This document shows, in pieces, positions 36,967 to 46,183 of a stretch of 54,613 nt of DNA. A program made the translations under genes and the position numbers. The DNA is from Planctomycetota bacterium (GTDB taxonomy: Bacteria; Planctomycetota; Planctomycetia; Pirellulales; PLA5): the NCBI GenBank assembly GCA_003576845.1, contig QEVJ01000021.1:1-54613 (forward strand), in the 5' to 3' direction. The notes beneath the pieces are model-generated. The model searched no databases, was not told the DNA's origin, and saw only the letters and a program-made list of their open reading frames with translations. How positions within the stretch are numbered: the first letter of the stretch is position 1; each line of letters opens with the position of its first letter.

Positions 36967-36989
36967 CACTGCTGGACAAGCCAGCAGTG
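36967..36989. repeat. Single hairpin element E after the diguanylate cyclase gene
   Basis: CACTGCTGG (36967-36975), loop ACAAG, CCAGCAGTG (36981-36989): a perfect 9-bp stem, 21 nt after the stop. The loop ACAAG is the one in the right arm of element D. I see no inverted partner within 60 bp. No U-run follows, so it is not a standard terminator. Confidence 0.75.
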
Positions 36990-37031
36990 GCGCCCATTTC
37001 TCAGCACGGACGCCGCATTAGCGAGGTGTGG

Positions 37032-39569
37032 CTAGCGCCGAACGCCGTCGGATCGCGACGCCGACTCGGAATCTTCGGTGGCGTTCACGACCGTTTGACC
37101 GGCGGGGCGACGCGGCCCGATCGCCAGTCCGACCCAGCCATCGTGGACGACGAGTTGATTCACAGCCAGATCGGCAAGGCGCTTGTCGGTCAAGGCCCGA
37201 TCGGGCAGCAAGTGAACCTGCTGATTGCGCGTGAACATCTTGCTGAACACGCCGCGGAGCACGACGTTCGACCGCGTGTTGAGGTTCTTGCCGGAAAGGC
37301 GAATCGCCGACGTGCGGGCGAACACGGCGTCGAGTCCTTCGGTCTGCGGTTCATAGACGGCGATTACGGTCAAGTCGCGCCAGGTTTGCCGCTCGGCATC
37401 GAGCCGCGCGAGCCGGAGCGTCACGTGCGCCGCGTTGTCGACCAACCGGACTTGCAGCGGGTTCTCGTCGGCAAAGGTCACTTGGACGTTCTCGGGCACG
37501 TCGTCGGGCACCTTGAGGTCGGCCCGACCTAGCCGCGCCGCGACCGATTCGTACAAGCTGCGCAGCTCGAACGTTTTCCCTGCCAGGTCGAGATTCGCCA
37601 GCGCGTTGTTGATGGCCGACTCGTGAAGCTGGACCGAAAGCCAACTGTCGCCGGGAGCCCGGGGCCTGGGCGTGTGTCCGCCAAGCTGCTCCGCGCCGGC
37701 CAATCGGTAGCGGAAGATCAGGCGTTCTGCGGTCGTGGCCAAGGCAATCGGCGTCGGTTCGAGCGCCAAGCGCCGCAAGGGTTCGACGAGCGTTTCGGTC
37801 GCCTTGGTCGTCAGTTCGCCAAACCGCGGATCGGCCTCGCGGTCGAGTTGCGACTGGGCTTGCTGCGAAACGCGGTCTTCGATCTCGCGCTCGGCGCCGT
37901 ACCGGCGTTCCTCGTGCTTCGATCGCACGACGGAGTGGACGAGCGAGTTGAGAATCGGGAACGGATCGAAGTCGGTCCTCATGCCCGAGAGCGACGTTTC
38001 GTTCTGCGCCGCGGCGACGGCGGGGAAGAGCCGCCAGCGGTTCTCGTCGAACGTCACGAGCTTGCGGGCCAAGAATCGCGTTTCGCCCGTCGTGAACACG
38101 GTCGCCGGGCCGCTTTCGGCGGACGTGTCCGAATCGACTTCGCCGTGGGCTTCGAGGCCGAAACGAATGCGGCGATCGTCAGGCAAGAGCCGCACGAGCA
38201 AGCGCGTACGCGTCCGTTGCGTACCGTGAACCGGTACGCCGGCCACGAAGTCGTTGACGTCGCCGAGCGTTTCCGCCGGTTGCGGCAAAAAGCGATTGAG
38301 CAAGTCGCCGTGGGCCGCCACGCGGACGTTGGCGTTACGGTAGTTGAGATCGACGTGCTGCCCGAGCTTCCGCGCTGCGGCGTGGTCGCGGGCGGTGAGT
38401 TTGCGCGCGGCCAGAGCGATTTTGCGGGCTGCGTGTGGCGTCGGCGAGGCTTCGTACGATTCGATGTCGTCGAGCAACGCAACCGCGTCGTCGGCGAGCA
38501 ACGCCTGGCTCGACGGCAGAATGCGGAGCACCGACTTCGGATCGCGGACGATTCCGTCGTCGCCGCTTTCGTTGCGGGCCGCCAGCCGATCGTCGCGAAC
38601 GCTCTGGTTGAGTGCGTAAACCGAGCGCCACGCCTCGAGCCGCCGCTCGATCGCCAGGCGAATGCGGGTGATCTCCGAAGCGACGGCGAGGTTTGTCCCG
38701 AATTCGGCTTCGAGCGTTTGGCCAGCGGCGAGTAACCGCTGTAAATGGCCGAGCACGGCGGCGAATTCCTTAGGCGTGAGTTCCACGCCGCGACGCAGGT
38801 CGTCGAGCACGCACAACATTTCGCCGGCCCACGTTCGCGTCGGTTCGACGTGCGTCAACTCACGCAGCCGCTCGATCGTCCGTTCGGGCATCGGCCAGGC
38901 CGTCGCGACGCTCTCCGAGGCGCCCGCGCCGTCGAGCGTTGCAGGATGCGGGACCGGATAGGGGACATCGTGTTGGCCGCCGGCTGTGGATGTGGGAGCG
39001 TCGGGAACCGGTGCAAACGCTTGGCCGGACGGGAGGATTCCGAGCGGTGGCGCGGCGGACTCGACGTTCGGCGCCACCGGTTCGGTCGGCTCGTTTGGGT
39101 CGGCAGCAGTAATCGGCGCGATCCCGGTGGCCCGCGCCGCGTCGCCGGCATTCGCGGTAACCGGCGGTTGCACCGGCGCCTCGGTCGGCGCGACGATCGG
39201 TTCGGACACGCGGGTAGAAATATCGGCCGGTCGGGCCGGCTCCGGATCGGGGTGCAAATCGGTCGAGGCGTCCGTGCTCTCCACGGCAATACGAGGTTCG
39301 CGATTCGCGTCGACGTCGTTCGCGGACGCCGTTGCGACGATCGCGGCGGGCACGTGCGCGGCGGGCCGCATCGCGGCGCGCGGAGGCCAATCGCGGGCGA
39401 GCGTGTCGAATGTTTTGTCGCCGTTGGGACGCTCGGCGTTCGCCGCCGTGTTCGCCGCCCGCTGGCGAACCTCCACGCGCCATTGCCGCGGCGCGATGAG
39501 GCTCAGCGCGAACAGTACGCCCATGAGCAGGGCGATCGGCCAGCGAATTTCGCGCAGGGTGTTCGACAT
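37032..39569 (-). CDS. Large membrane-anchored protein of unknown function
   Basis: 845 residues. One N-terminal membrane helix (WPIALLMGVLFALSLIA) is followed by a proline/alanine/glutamate-rich linker of about 200 residues, then an alpha-helical region (LRELTHVEPTRTWAGEML through LAIERRLEAWRSV). The C-terminal half is mixed alpha/beta (SWLSVQLHESAINNALANLD; VTLRLARLDAERQTWRDL) and ends in a charged tail. GGAG lies about 8 nt before the ATG at 39569. No family is recognised. The architecture (membrane anchor, flexible spacer, globular body) suggests a large periplasmic protein. It stands alone on this strand. Confidence 0.72.
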   Translation of the reverse strand: MSNTLREIRWPIALLMGVLFALSLIAPRQWRVEVRQRAANTAANAERPNGDKTFDTLARDWPPRAAMRPAAHVPAAIVATASANDVDANREPRIAVESTDASTDLHPDPEPARPADISTRVSEPIVAPTEAPVQPPVTANAGDAARATGIAPITAADPNEPTEPVAPNVESAAPPLGILPSGQAFAPVPDAPTSTAGGQHDVPYPVPHPATLDGAGASESVATAWPMPERTIERLRELTHVEPTRTWAGEMLCVLDDLRRGVELTPKEFAAVLGHLQRLLAAGQTLEAEFGTNLAVASEITRIRLAIERRLEAWRSVYALNQSVRDDRLAARNESGDDGIVRDPKSVLRILPSSQALLADDAVALLDDIESYEASPTPHAARKIALAARKLTARDHAAARKLGQHVDLNYRNANVRVAAHGDLLNRFLPQPAETLGDVNDFVAGVPVHGTQRTRTRLLVRLLPDDRRIRFGLEAHGEVDSDTSAESGPATVFTTGETRFLARKLVTFDENRWRLFPAVAAAQNETSLSGMRTDFDPFPILNSLVHSVVRSKHEERRYGAEREIEDRVSQQAQSQLDREADPRFGELTTKATETLVEPLRRLALEPTPIALATTAERLIFRYRLAGAEQLGGHTPRPRAPGDSWLSVQLHESAINNALANLDLAGKTFELRSLYESVAARLGRADLKVPDDVPENVQVTFADENPLQVRLVDNAAHVTLRLARLDAERQTWRDLTVIAVYEPQTEGLDAVFARTSAIRLSGKNLNTRSNVVLRGVFSKMFTRNQQVHLLPDRALTDKRLADLAVNQLVVHDGWVGLAIGPRRPAGQTVVNATEDSESASRSDGVRR

Positions 39570-39960
39570 CGGTCACACTCCAGGTGCTGGTACGGCACTT
39601 GGCATCCGCGCATACGCCGGCAACATCGCGAGGCGTTACTGTCCTTAAGATCGGCAAACTACGGCGAGTGAATAAAACCGGTTTCGCTTATGCGAGTCGG
39701 CACGTTGGGCCAATTACCCCGGCGCGAGGCTCTCGGAATTGCGCAAAACATTCCCGAGAAAAGACATCGGTCGCGAGCGGGGGCATCGCGGAGGCAGCAC
39801 GAGCGAGGCCGAGATAAGCTCCTGTGGATAACGACATTTACCCGAGCGAGCGGTTTTTGGGGCGTCGTCCGCACCGCTTGACGCCCTGCGTCCCGGCAAA
39901 CGATCATGGCGGTCGCCGGCCCGCGACGGGCGGGCCCTCCTTCGGCGAAATGGCAACGCA
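39570..39960. other. 391-bp divergent gap upstream of the PQQ-propeller gene
   Basis: No gene is supported. A GGCCCGC-GACGG-GCGGGCC hairpin (39918-39936) lies 24 nt before the propeller gene's ATG. Promoters for both flanking genes should lie here but were not identified with confidence. Confidence 0.4.
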
Positions 39961-41223
39961 ATGCAACAAACGAGTTGGATCCTCGGCGTCTTGGCCGCCG
40001 CACTGCTCGCGGTTCTTGGCGTCGATCGCCTGAGTGCGGCCGAAAACTGGCCCCAATTCCGCGGTCCGACTTGCCAGGGCCATGCCGACGACGCCGACGT
40101 TCCAACGACCTGGAGCGAAACCGAGAACGTCGCCTGGAAGACCGCCATCCACGGGCGCGGCTGGTCGTCGCCGATCGTCTGGGGCGATCAGGTCTGGCTC
40201 ACCACGGCCACCGCCGACGGCAAGCAGATGTTCGCCGTGTGCGTCGATCGCGACTCCGGCAAGATCGTGCACGACCTCAAGCTGTTCGAGAACGACAAGC
40301 CCGAGGAGATCCATGAGCTCAACAGCTACGCCTCGCCGACGCCGTGCATCGAAGCGGGCCGGGTTTACGTCCACTTCGGGAGCTACGGCACGGCGTGCAT
40401 CGACACGGCGAGCGGCAAGACGCTGTGGCAGCGCCGCGACTTGCCGTGCAATCACTTTCGCGGACCCGGCTCGTCGCCGATGTTTTACGGCGACGCGATC
40501 CTGATTCATTACGACGGCTACGACTTTCAATACGTCGTCGCGCTCGACAAGCGAACGGGCGAAACGGTGTGGCGCAGCGATCGCCAGATCGACTTCGGCA
40601 CGGACAACGGCGACTTCAAGAAGGCGTATTGCACGCCGCTTTTGATCGAGACCAACGGCCGCAAGCAGCTCATCAGCCCGGCGTCGAAGGCCGTCGTGGC
40701 GCTCGATCCGGACACGGGTAAGGAGATTTGGACGGTCCGCTACAGCGAGTTTTCGGCGACGGCTCGGCCCGTGTTCGGACACGGACTCGTCTTCGTGAAC
40801 ACGGGCTTCGGCAAGGCGGAGCTGTGGGCGATTCGGCCCGGCGGCGAAGGGGATGTGACCGAGACGCACGTAGCGTGGCGCGTGTCGCGGCAGATCGGCT
40901 CGAAGCCTTCGCCGGTGCTCGTCGGCGACAATTTGTATCAAATTCACGACAGCGGCGTGGCGACGGCCCTCGACGCTCGGACCGGCAAAGAAGTTTGGAC
41001 GAAGCGGCTCTCGGGACAGTTTTCGGCTTCGCTGCTCGCGTCGCAGGGCAATGTCTTCTTGTTCAGCCAGCAGGGGCCGACCTACGTCGTCAAGGCGGGC
41101 AATGCGTTCGAGCAGATCGGCGAGAATAAGCTCGACGCCGGCTGCATGGCCTCGCCGGCGGTTGCGGGCAACGCCCTGTTTGTGCGCACCGAAACGCACC
41201 TCTATCGCATCGAAAAGAAGTAG
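39961..41223 (+). CDS. Secreted PQQ-like beta-propeller protein
   Basis: 420 residues with signal peptide ILGVLAAALLAVLGVDRLSA. It carries the planctomycete opening ENWPQFRGPTCQG, then repeated propeller blades such as ALDKRTGETVWRSD, ALDPDTGKEIWTVR and ALDARTGKEVWTKR, each with the A-x-D-x-x-T-G-x-x-x-W core of PQQ-type blades. The usual PQQ cofactor residues cannot be judged here. Many exported planctomycete proteins of this type have no known substrate. tilS follows on the same strand after a 91-bp gap filled by element C. Confidence 0.9.
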   Translation: MQQTSWILGVLAAALLAVLGVDRLSAAENWPQFRGPTCQGHADDADVPTTWSETENVAWKTAIHGRGWSSPIVWGDQVWLTTATADGKQMFAVCVDRDSGKIVHDLKLFENDKPEEIHELNSYASPTPCIEAGRVYVHFGSYGTACIDTASGKTLWQRRDLPCNHFRGPGSSPMFYGDAILIHYDGYDFQYVVALDKRTGETVWRSDRQIDFGTDNGDFKKAYCTPLLIETNGRKQLISPASKAVVALDPDTGKEIWTVRYSEFSATARPVFGHGLVFVNTGFGKAELWAIRPGGEGDVTETHVAWRVSRQIGSKPSPVLVGDNLYQIHDSGVATALDARTGKEVWTKRLSGQFSASLLASQGNVFLFSQQGPTYVVKAGNAFEQIGENKLDAGCMASPAVAGNALFVRTETHLYRIEKK

Positions 41224-41228
41224 GCGAA

Positions 41229-41306
41229 CCGTAGCGGAAGTCGCCAAGACTTCCCGCGATCCGCCGCTCGACGCCGCGCTCGGAAGTCTGGCGACTTCCG
41301 CTACGG
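41229..41306. repeat. Dual-hairpin palindromic element C in the tilS leader
   Basis: Left arm CCGTAGCGGAAGTCGCCAAG and on (41229-41256), right arm its inverse (about 41279-41306) with one base missing in the loop. Each arm is a hairpin: GGAAGTC, loop GCCAA or GCCA, GACTTCC. The element fills nearly all the space between the propeller stop (41223) and the tilS ATG (41315). Confidence 0.87.
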
Positions 41307-41314
41307 GTACGTGC

Positions 41315-42364
41315 ATGACCATTGAGCCACTCGAAGCCGCGTTTCGTGCCGCTTGGCCAATCGAGCGCTGGGCCGATGTACCGATTGTTGTTGGCGTGTC
41401 CGGCGGAGCGGATAGCGTGGCGCTGTTGCGGCTGATCGTCGCAGTTCGACGAGCAAGTACGCCGTTACCAGACGGCAAGAGCGACGAAACAATCATCGTT
41501 GCGCACGTCAACCATGGCTTGCGCGGGCAGTCATCCAATGACGACAGGGATTTTGTCCTCAGGCTATCGCTAGAATGTCAAACTTGGTGTTCGTTCTTGG
41601 GCACCGCTTTGATCACCGAAAGGTTTCGTGGCCGCGATGGATTGGAGGCGAACTGCCGCAAAGCGCGATACGACTTCTTCTTGGAGGCTGCCAGAAAATA
41701 CGGCGCGCGGTACATCGCCGTCGCCCACACCGCGGACGATCAGGCGGAAACGATCCTGCACCACGTGCTCCGCGGCACGGGCCTCGCCGGGTTGGGCGGC
41801 ATGACGATGTTTCGGGCGATGAACGACGCCGTGACGCTCGCCCGGCCACTATTGGGCGTGCGTCGTAGCGAAATCATCGCGTATCTCGAAGCGATCGGCC
41901 AACCGTGGCGGGAGGACGCGACGAATTTCGAGTCGACGTTCACGCGCAATCGATTGCGGAACGAGCTGATCCCGCAGCTTGCGCGGGAGTACAACGCGGA
42001 CATCGTGCCGGCGCTAGTGCGGCTGGGCGAGCAAGCCCGCGAGGCCCACGACGTGGTGGAGCAAGCGGCGCGGCAACTTGCCGATCGATGCGTAAACCCG
42101 TCCGCGGCGAGCGACGATGCGGCGGTGGTTATCGACTGCACGCCGCTGGTCCGGGCAAGCCGGCACGTGGTCCGCGAGTTGTTCGTGCAGATTTGGCGCG
42201 ATCGCGACTGGCCGCGGCAAGCGATGGGGTTCGCCGAATGGGACGCCCTGGCGGCAATCGCTCTCGGCGAGGCGGACCAAACCCCGACGCGCGTCTTTCC
42301 CGGCAACGTCGCGGCGAAGCGGACGGGCGAAACGCTGGAACTAAAACGCCGCGGCTGGGAATGA
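41315..42364 (+). CDS. tilS: tRNA(Ile)-lysidine synthase
   Basis: 349 residues from the ATG at 41315. TilS puts lysine on C34 of the AUA-reading tRNA-Ile, an essential step. The PP-loop is SGGADS (residues 29-34) in VVGVSGGADSVALLRL; HVNHGLRG and ARYIAVAHTADDQAETIL follow, with ATNFESTFTRNRLRNELIP for tRNA binding. The C-terminal domain is short. No ribosome-binding site is clear, because the leader is almost entirely element C, whose right arm ends about 8 nt before the ATG. Confidence 0.94.
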   Translation: MTIEPLEAAFRAAWPIERWADVPIVVGVSGGADSVALLRLIVAVRRASTPLPDGKSDETIIVAHVNHGLRGQSSNDDRDFVLRLSLECQTWCSFLGTALITERFRGRDGLEANCRKARYDFFLEAARKYGARYIAVAHTADDQAETILHHVLRGTGLAGLGGMTMFRAMNDAVTLARPLLGVRRSEIIAYLEAIGQPWREDATNFESTFTRNRLRNELIPQLAREYNADIVPALVRLGEQAREAHDVVEQAARQLADRCVNPSAASDDAAVVIDCTPLVRASRHVVRELFVQIWRDRDWPRQAMGFAEWDALAAIALGEADQTPTRVFPGNVAAKRTGETLELKRRGWE

Positions 42365-42413
42365 CCCGGCCGCGGCGCAAACAAATGGTTTGGCGTAAAC
42401 GATCGGACCGTCG

Positions 42414-43931
42414 CTATTCCACCGGCCCTTCGACGCCGCCGGTGTAGTGCTCTCCCTCGGGCTTCTTGCCGTGGAGGACTTCGACCTGATAACCGCCCTT
42501 GGCGCGGAAGTAAATCACGAGGAGTAGGTAGCCGACGGCCATCGTGAGCGGCACCACCGCCGTCCACTTGAGCGCCATGCCGCCGCCATAGAGACCAGCG
42601 TCCAGAACGAGTTGCTCTTCCGTGGTGATGGCCCGACCTTCCTTGACCTTGTCCTTGATGGCGCCGACCTTGGTACCATCGAGCCCGGTAATCTTGGGGA
42701 AGACAAGGAACGAGTTCGGCTTGTCCTTCGAGGCATATTCATCGAAGGTTGCGGCCGACGTTTCCTTGAGCTTTTCGGCGGCGTAATAATCTTGCTTGTA
42801 GCCGATACCGGGACCGCCCAACAAACCTGCCGACAACATGCCGATGCCGCCGATGGTGCCCATCGTCAAAGCACCGCCGCGCGGGAACCGCTCGCCGACG
42901 ACGCCGAGCATCGTCGGCCACAGGAACGTTTTGCCGACGCCGTAAATCGTTGCGGCGAGAAACACGGCGGTTCCCGCGGTTCCGGCGGCCACCGCGTCGC
43001 TCGTCGTGATGCTGCCGAGCCAGTACAGGCCGCACGCGCCGAGCACGGCACTGGCGAAGAGCAAACCAACCGGATTGATGCGCTCGACGATCGGTCCGGC
43101 GAAGAACCGCAGAACGAACATAATCGCCGATGTGTAGATGAACAGCAGCACGGCCTTGCCCGAGATCACATTGTTCATGATGTCGGTAATCCAGCTATCC
43201 GTGCCGAGTTCGACGTACCCGACGAGAGCGTGCAAGAAGAACAGGAACAGCAGCATGGGTTGCGCCAATTCCTTGAGCATCGTCGCGAAGTCGACGCCGG
43301 CGGCGCGCGCTTCCGATTCCGGAAACTTGTCGCGCAGGACCATCATGCCGTAGATCAACGTCGGGACGAGGAACAGGCCGAGCGTGATTTCCCAGCGCAA
43401 GTGCGAGGCAACAGGCGTTCGTCCTGAGAACAGGTATACGATCACCCCGCCCAAGATCAGGCCTCCCGGCCAACCGGCATGAAGTATGTTGAGGTAGTGC
43501 GTCTTTTGTTTGGGATAAATCGTGGCGACGAGCGGGTTAATGACGGACTCGCAGACGCCGTTGGCCAGCGCGAACAGCGTCATGCCGATCTTCAGGCACA
43601 GCATCGCGGCGTGCTTGCCGTCTTGTCCGCCGTCGCCGAACGCAGGCGTCGCGGCGAGCGTGACGACTGCGGACGACGCATGGAGCAGGAATGCAGCGAC
43701 CATGAGGAGCTTGTAGCCCACGCGGTCGGCAAACAAGCTGCAAAGAATGATCGTAACGCCGAAACCGGCCAGGCCGAGGCCGGTGATTTCGCCTAACTCG
43801 CTCTTGGTGAAGCCGAATTGCGACTCCCACTCGCCCAAGATACCAGCGCGAATGGAAAACCCCATGCCCGCGGCAATTAGGGTCAAAAAGCTGGCAATAA
43901 ACAACCGTCGGTTGCGTGCTTCGTCGTTCAC
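42414..43931 (-). CDS. Major facilitator superfamily transporter
   Basis: 505 residues from the GTG at 43931, with GGAG about 11 nt upstream. It shows repeated membrane helices such as LFIASFLTLIAAGMGFSIRAG, FGVTIILCSLFADRVGYKLL and AVLLFIYTSAIMFVLRFFAG. The SLFADRVGYK loop is the family signature after helix 2. Between the penultimate and last helices is a charged insert of about 75 residues (KQDYYAAEKLKETSAATFDE through ITTEEQLVLDAG). The substrate is unknown; the sequence resembles the sugar- or oligosaccharide-type MFS of planctomycetes. A promoter candidate lies at 44093-44120. Confidence 0.88.
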   Translation of the reverse strand: MNDEARNRRLFIASFLTLIAAGMGFSIRAGILGEWESQFGFTKSELGEITGLGLAGFGVTIILCSLFADRVGYKLLMVAAFLLHASSAVVTLAATPAFGDGGQDGKHAAMLCLKIGMTLFALANGVCESVINPLVATIYPKQKTHYLNILHAGWPGGLILGGVIVYLFSGRTPVASHLRWEITLGLFLVPTLIYGMMVLRDKFPESEARAAGVDFATMLKELAQPMLLFLFFLHALVGYVELGTDSWITDIMNNVISGKAVLLFIYTSAIMFVLRFFAGPIVERINPVGLLFASAVLGACGLYWLGSITTSDAVAAGTAGTAVFLAATIYGVGKTFLWPTMLGVVGERFPRGGALTMGTIGGIGMLSAGLLGGPGIGYKQDYYAAEKLKETSAATFDEYASKDKPNSFLVFPKITGLDGTKVGAIKDKVKEGRAITTEEQLVLDAGLYGGGMALKWTAVVPLTMAVGYLLLVIYFRAKGGYQVEVLHGKKPEGEHYTGGVEGPVE

Positions 43932-44257
43932 GATAAGGATGCTCCAGGGTAGGTCCGCCGCCGTCCATACCAACCTCGCGCGACGGACGAGTGTTCGCCT
44001 GTCGCCGCCGCCCAATACCGTGGCGGCACGCGCCGGATGCAAACTGCCGGTCGTCTCTTGACGCGGCGCACCGCACGCGCGGGAAGCTTCCGAGTATACC
44101 GACGGATCGGCCGATGTAAATGTTTTTTGGAAGCTGCCGCGGCCATTTTTCCGCGGGAGAACCGGCCTTCGCGTGCTGCGGATGGAAGAATCGGCCGGGT
44201 CGGGCGCGGGCCGCCGGCAGATGCCGTTAAACCTTCACGCCGGTTTCCGGTCCGAGA
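43932..44257. other. 326-bp gap upstream of the MFS gene
   Basis: No gene is supported. The gap holds the MFS promoter candidate at 44093-44120, which would leave a leader of about 160 nt. The stretch also contains GC-rich inverted words (GAAGCTTCC; CCGCGG) but nothing recognised. Confidence 0.5.
44093..44120 (-). promoter_or_regulatory. Sigma70-type promoter candidate for the MFS gene
   Basis: On the minus strand: TTTACA (44120-44115), 16-nt spacer, TATACT (44098-44093), about 160 nt before the GTG at 43931. One mismatch from consensus in each box. Confidence 0.5.
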
Positions 44258-45082
44258 TCACCGGCCAAGGATCAGTGGCAGGGCCTTGCCCGGCTTCCGC
44301 GGCTTCTTCTCGCCGTCGGGCTTGGCTGGGCTTTCCTTCGCGCCGTCTTTGCGCGCGGCGTTCGGCGGCGTTTTGCCGCGTCCCTTCTTGCCCGGTCGCG
44401 GCGTGGGCGTGGGAAGCTTGACGGTGATCGTGTTCGCCCCGATGTCGCCGGTTCTGCCCACCTGGATGCCTTCGACCTTCACCTCCGAGCCCGCCGCGGC
44501 CATCGCCAGATTGTGGCTCTCGAACGTTATCTTCGCGTCCTCCGCCACGGTCAACGCGATCGTCCCCTTCGGCGAATGGTCCCCCTTGGGCACGCTGATC
44601 GTCAACTCGCCGTTCTTGAAGTTTTTGGCGATCCCCTTGACGAGCACCGGCTGGCCTTCGTCATTCGGTCCGCCGTCCGGAAGAACCCCGGCGTTCTCGG
44701 GCTTCGTATCGAGAACCTTGACCTCCGCGACCGGTTTGACGTTCTTGTGATTCGCGTCGAGCACGCAATTGATCACGACGGTCAGCCCGGGCCGAATCTG
44801 CTCCGGCGACAGCTCGCCCGTAATGTCGACGGTGGGCGGCCCGGCGACGATCGGCACCGGCGGGCCCTTGGGCGGTTTGAGAGTCACGGACATTTCGCCT
44901 GCCTTGGCGAATTTGACTTGCAGCCGCTGGCCCTGGGCGTTGACGAGAACCATCGTACCCGGCGCGACGCTGACGAGCTTGCCCGTGCCGCTGAACTCGG
45001 CGATCTCGACCTTGTTCTGCGCGGCCGCGGGTTTCGCCAGAGCGATCGCAACTACGGCGGCAAACACGAGCGGTAGACGCAT
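44258..45082 (-). CDS. Secreted protein of unknown function with a basic tail
   Basis: 274 residues from the ATG at 45082, with GGGAG about 9 nt upstream. The signal peptide is LVFAAVVAIALAKPAAAQ. Two or three beta-rich units follow (FSGTGKLVSVAPGTMVLVNA; GIAKNFKNGELTISVPKGDH), each opening a short barrel-like stretch, then a lysine/proline-rich C-terminal tail (KKGRGKTPPNAARKDGAKE). No family is recognised. Such GTG-K-V/I-x-V-x-G units recall small OB-like metal- or nucleic-acid-binding barrels, but this is a guess. It is divergent to panB. Confidence 0.68.
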   Translation of the reverse strand: MRLPLVFAAVVAIALAKPAAAQNKVEIAEFSGTGKLVSVAPGTMVLVNAQGQRLQVKFAKAGEMSVTLKPPKGPPVPIVAGPPTVDITGELSPEQIRPGLTVVINCVLDANHKNVKPVAEVKVLDTKPENAGVLPDGGPNDEGQPVLVKGIAKNFKNGELTISVPKGDHSPKGTIALTVAEDAKITFESHNLAMAAAGSEVKVEGIQVGRTGDIGANTITVKLPTPTPRPGKKGRGKTPPNAARKDGAKESPAKPDGEKKPRKPGKALPLILGR

Positions 45083-45136
45083 CGGAGGAAGCTCCCGGAG
45101 GACTCGCAGAGCGGCCGTTCGCCGCAAACAAACGTC

Positions 45137-45200
45137 AGTGGGCTGGTCGGCTGCGGCATCGCGGCTGTCCACTATCCACTGCCCACTGCTCACCAGAATA
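45137..45200. repeat. CAGTGGGC / GCCCACTG words
   Basis: CAGTGGGC (45137-45144) pairs with GCCCACTG (45182-45189), and CTGTCCACTATCCACTGCCC lies between. It is upstream of the secreted-protein gene and upstream of panB, so it is not a 3' repeat here. Confidence 0.6.
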
Positions 45201-45305
45201 CCTCACTGCGAACGCGGTTGCCAGCGAAACGCGCGTCCTTGCCCGCGGTGGTTCGCTGGGTGAAAATGGCGGTAGTTTCCCCGATGACCGGTGTTTGGGT
45301 GGTTT

Positions 45306-46157
45306 ATGAGCGGCGATTCGCACGCGGCGGGCAATGACGATTCGGGCGCGGGCGGAAAGCGGCCGCCGCGAGGGCGGATGACCGTGCCGAAGTTCGCCGG
45401 GCTCAAGGCGGCGGGCCGGAAAATTTCGATGCTCACCGCCTACGACTATCCTTTTGCGGCGCTCTTGGACGAAGCCGGTGTTGACGGGATTCTCGTCGGC
45501 GACAGCATGTCGATGGTCGTCCAGGGCCACGCGACGACGCTGCCCGTCACGCTCGACGAGATCATCTACCACGCGGAAATGGTCGGCCGCGCGGTCAAGC
45601 ACGCGCTGGTCGTCGTCGACATGCCGTTTCCTTACGGCAACCTCGGGCCGTATCAGGTGATCGAAGCCGCGGGCCGCATTCTCAAGGAAACGCGGTGCCA
45701 GGCGGTGAAGCTCGAAGGCGGCGCGGCGCAGGCGGACATCATCGCCGCCCTCGTCGCGGCCGGCATCCCCGTCATGGCCCACGTTGGCCTCCGCCCGCAG
45801 AGCGTGCATCAACTCGGCGGCTACAAGATGCAGCGCGACGAAGCGGCCTTGCTCGCAGACGCGAAAGCCGCGGAGGATGCCGGGGCGTTCGCGATGGTCC
45901 TCGAATGCGTGCCCGCGTCGCTGGCCGAAAAGATCACCAAGCAACTAGCGATTCCCACAATCGGCATCGGCGCCGGCCCGGGTTGCGACGGGCAAGTGCT
46001 GGTGACGCACGACCTGTTGGGCCTGACGACCGGCTACGTGCCGCGGTTCGCGAAGGCGTACGCGGATTTGAAGACGACGATCACGGACGCCGTGGGGCGC
46101 TACTGTGCGGACGTGGCAAACGGGAAGTTTCCGGGGGTGGAACAGACGATGGAGTAG
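45306..46157 (+). CDS. panB: 3-methyl-2-oxobutanoate hydroxymethyltransferase (ketopantoate hydroxymethyltransferase)
   Basis: 283 residues. PanB transfers a hydroxymethyl group from methylene-tetrahydrofolate to 2-oxoisovalerate in pantothenate and CoA biosynthesis. The Mg2+ and substrate residues are in ILVGDSMSMVVQGHATTLPV (GDS, metal Asp) and VVVDMPFPYGN. The protein also has AVKLEGG (Glu/Lys), PVMAHVGLRPQSVHQLGGYK and PTIGIGAGPGCDGQ. The length is normal. The last 55 codons are duplicated at 47088-47252 after a toxin-antitoxin pair. No other pan gene is adjacent. Confidence 0.96.
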   Translation: MSGDSHAAGNDDSGAGGKRPPRGRMTVPKFAGLKAAGRKISMLTAYDYPFAALLDEAGVDGILVGDSMSMVVQGHATTLPVTLDEIIYHAEMVGRAVKHALVVVDMPFPYGNLGPYQVIEAAGRILKETRCQAVKLEGGAAQADIIAALVAAGIPVMAHVGLRPQSVHQLGGYKMQRDEAALLADAKAAEDAGAFAMVLECVPASLAEKITKQLAIPTIGIGAGPGCDGQVLVTHDLLGLTTGYVPRFAKAYADLKTTITDAVGRYCADVANGKFPGVEQTME

Positions 46158-46183
46158 GCGTGGGGCATGTTTTTTCCTCAAAC

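Noticed and set aside
39918-39936. Hairpin before the propeller gene as a seventh palindromic element
   Set aside because: It is short, has no inverted partner and could be a chance GC palindrome. It is noted only within the gap entry.
39904-41538. Open frame of about 540 codons on the minus strand opposite the propeller gene and tilS
   Set aside because: It spans two recognised genes on the other strand and shows no motif of its own.
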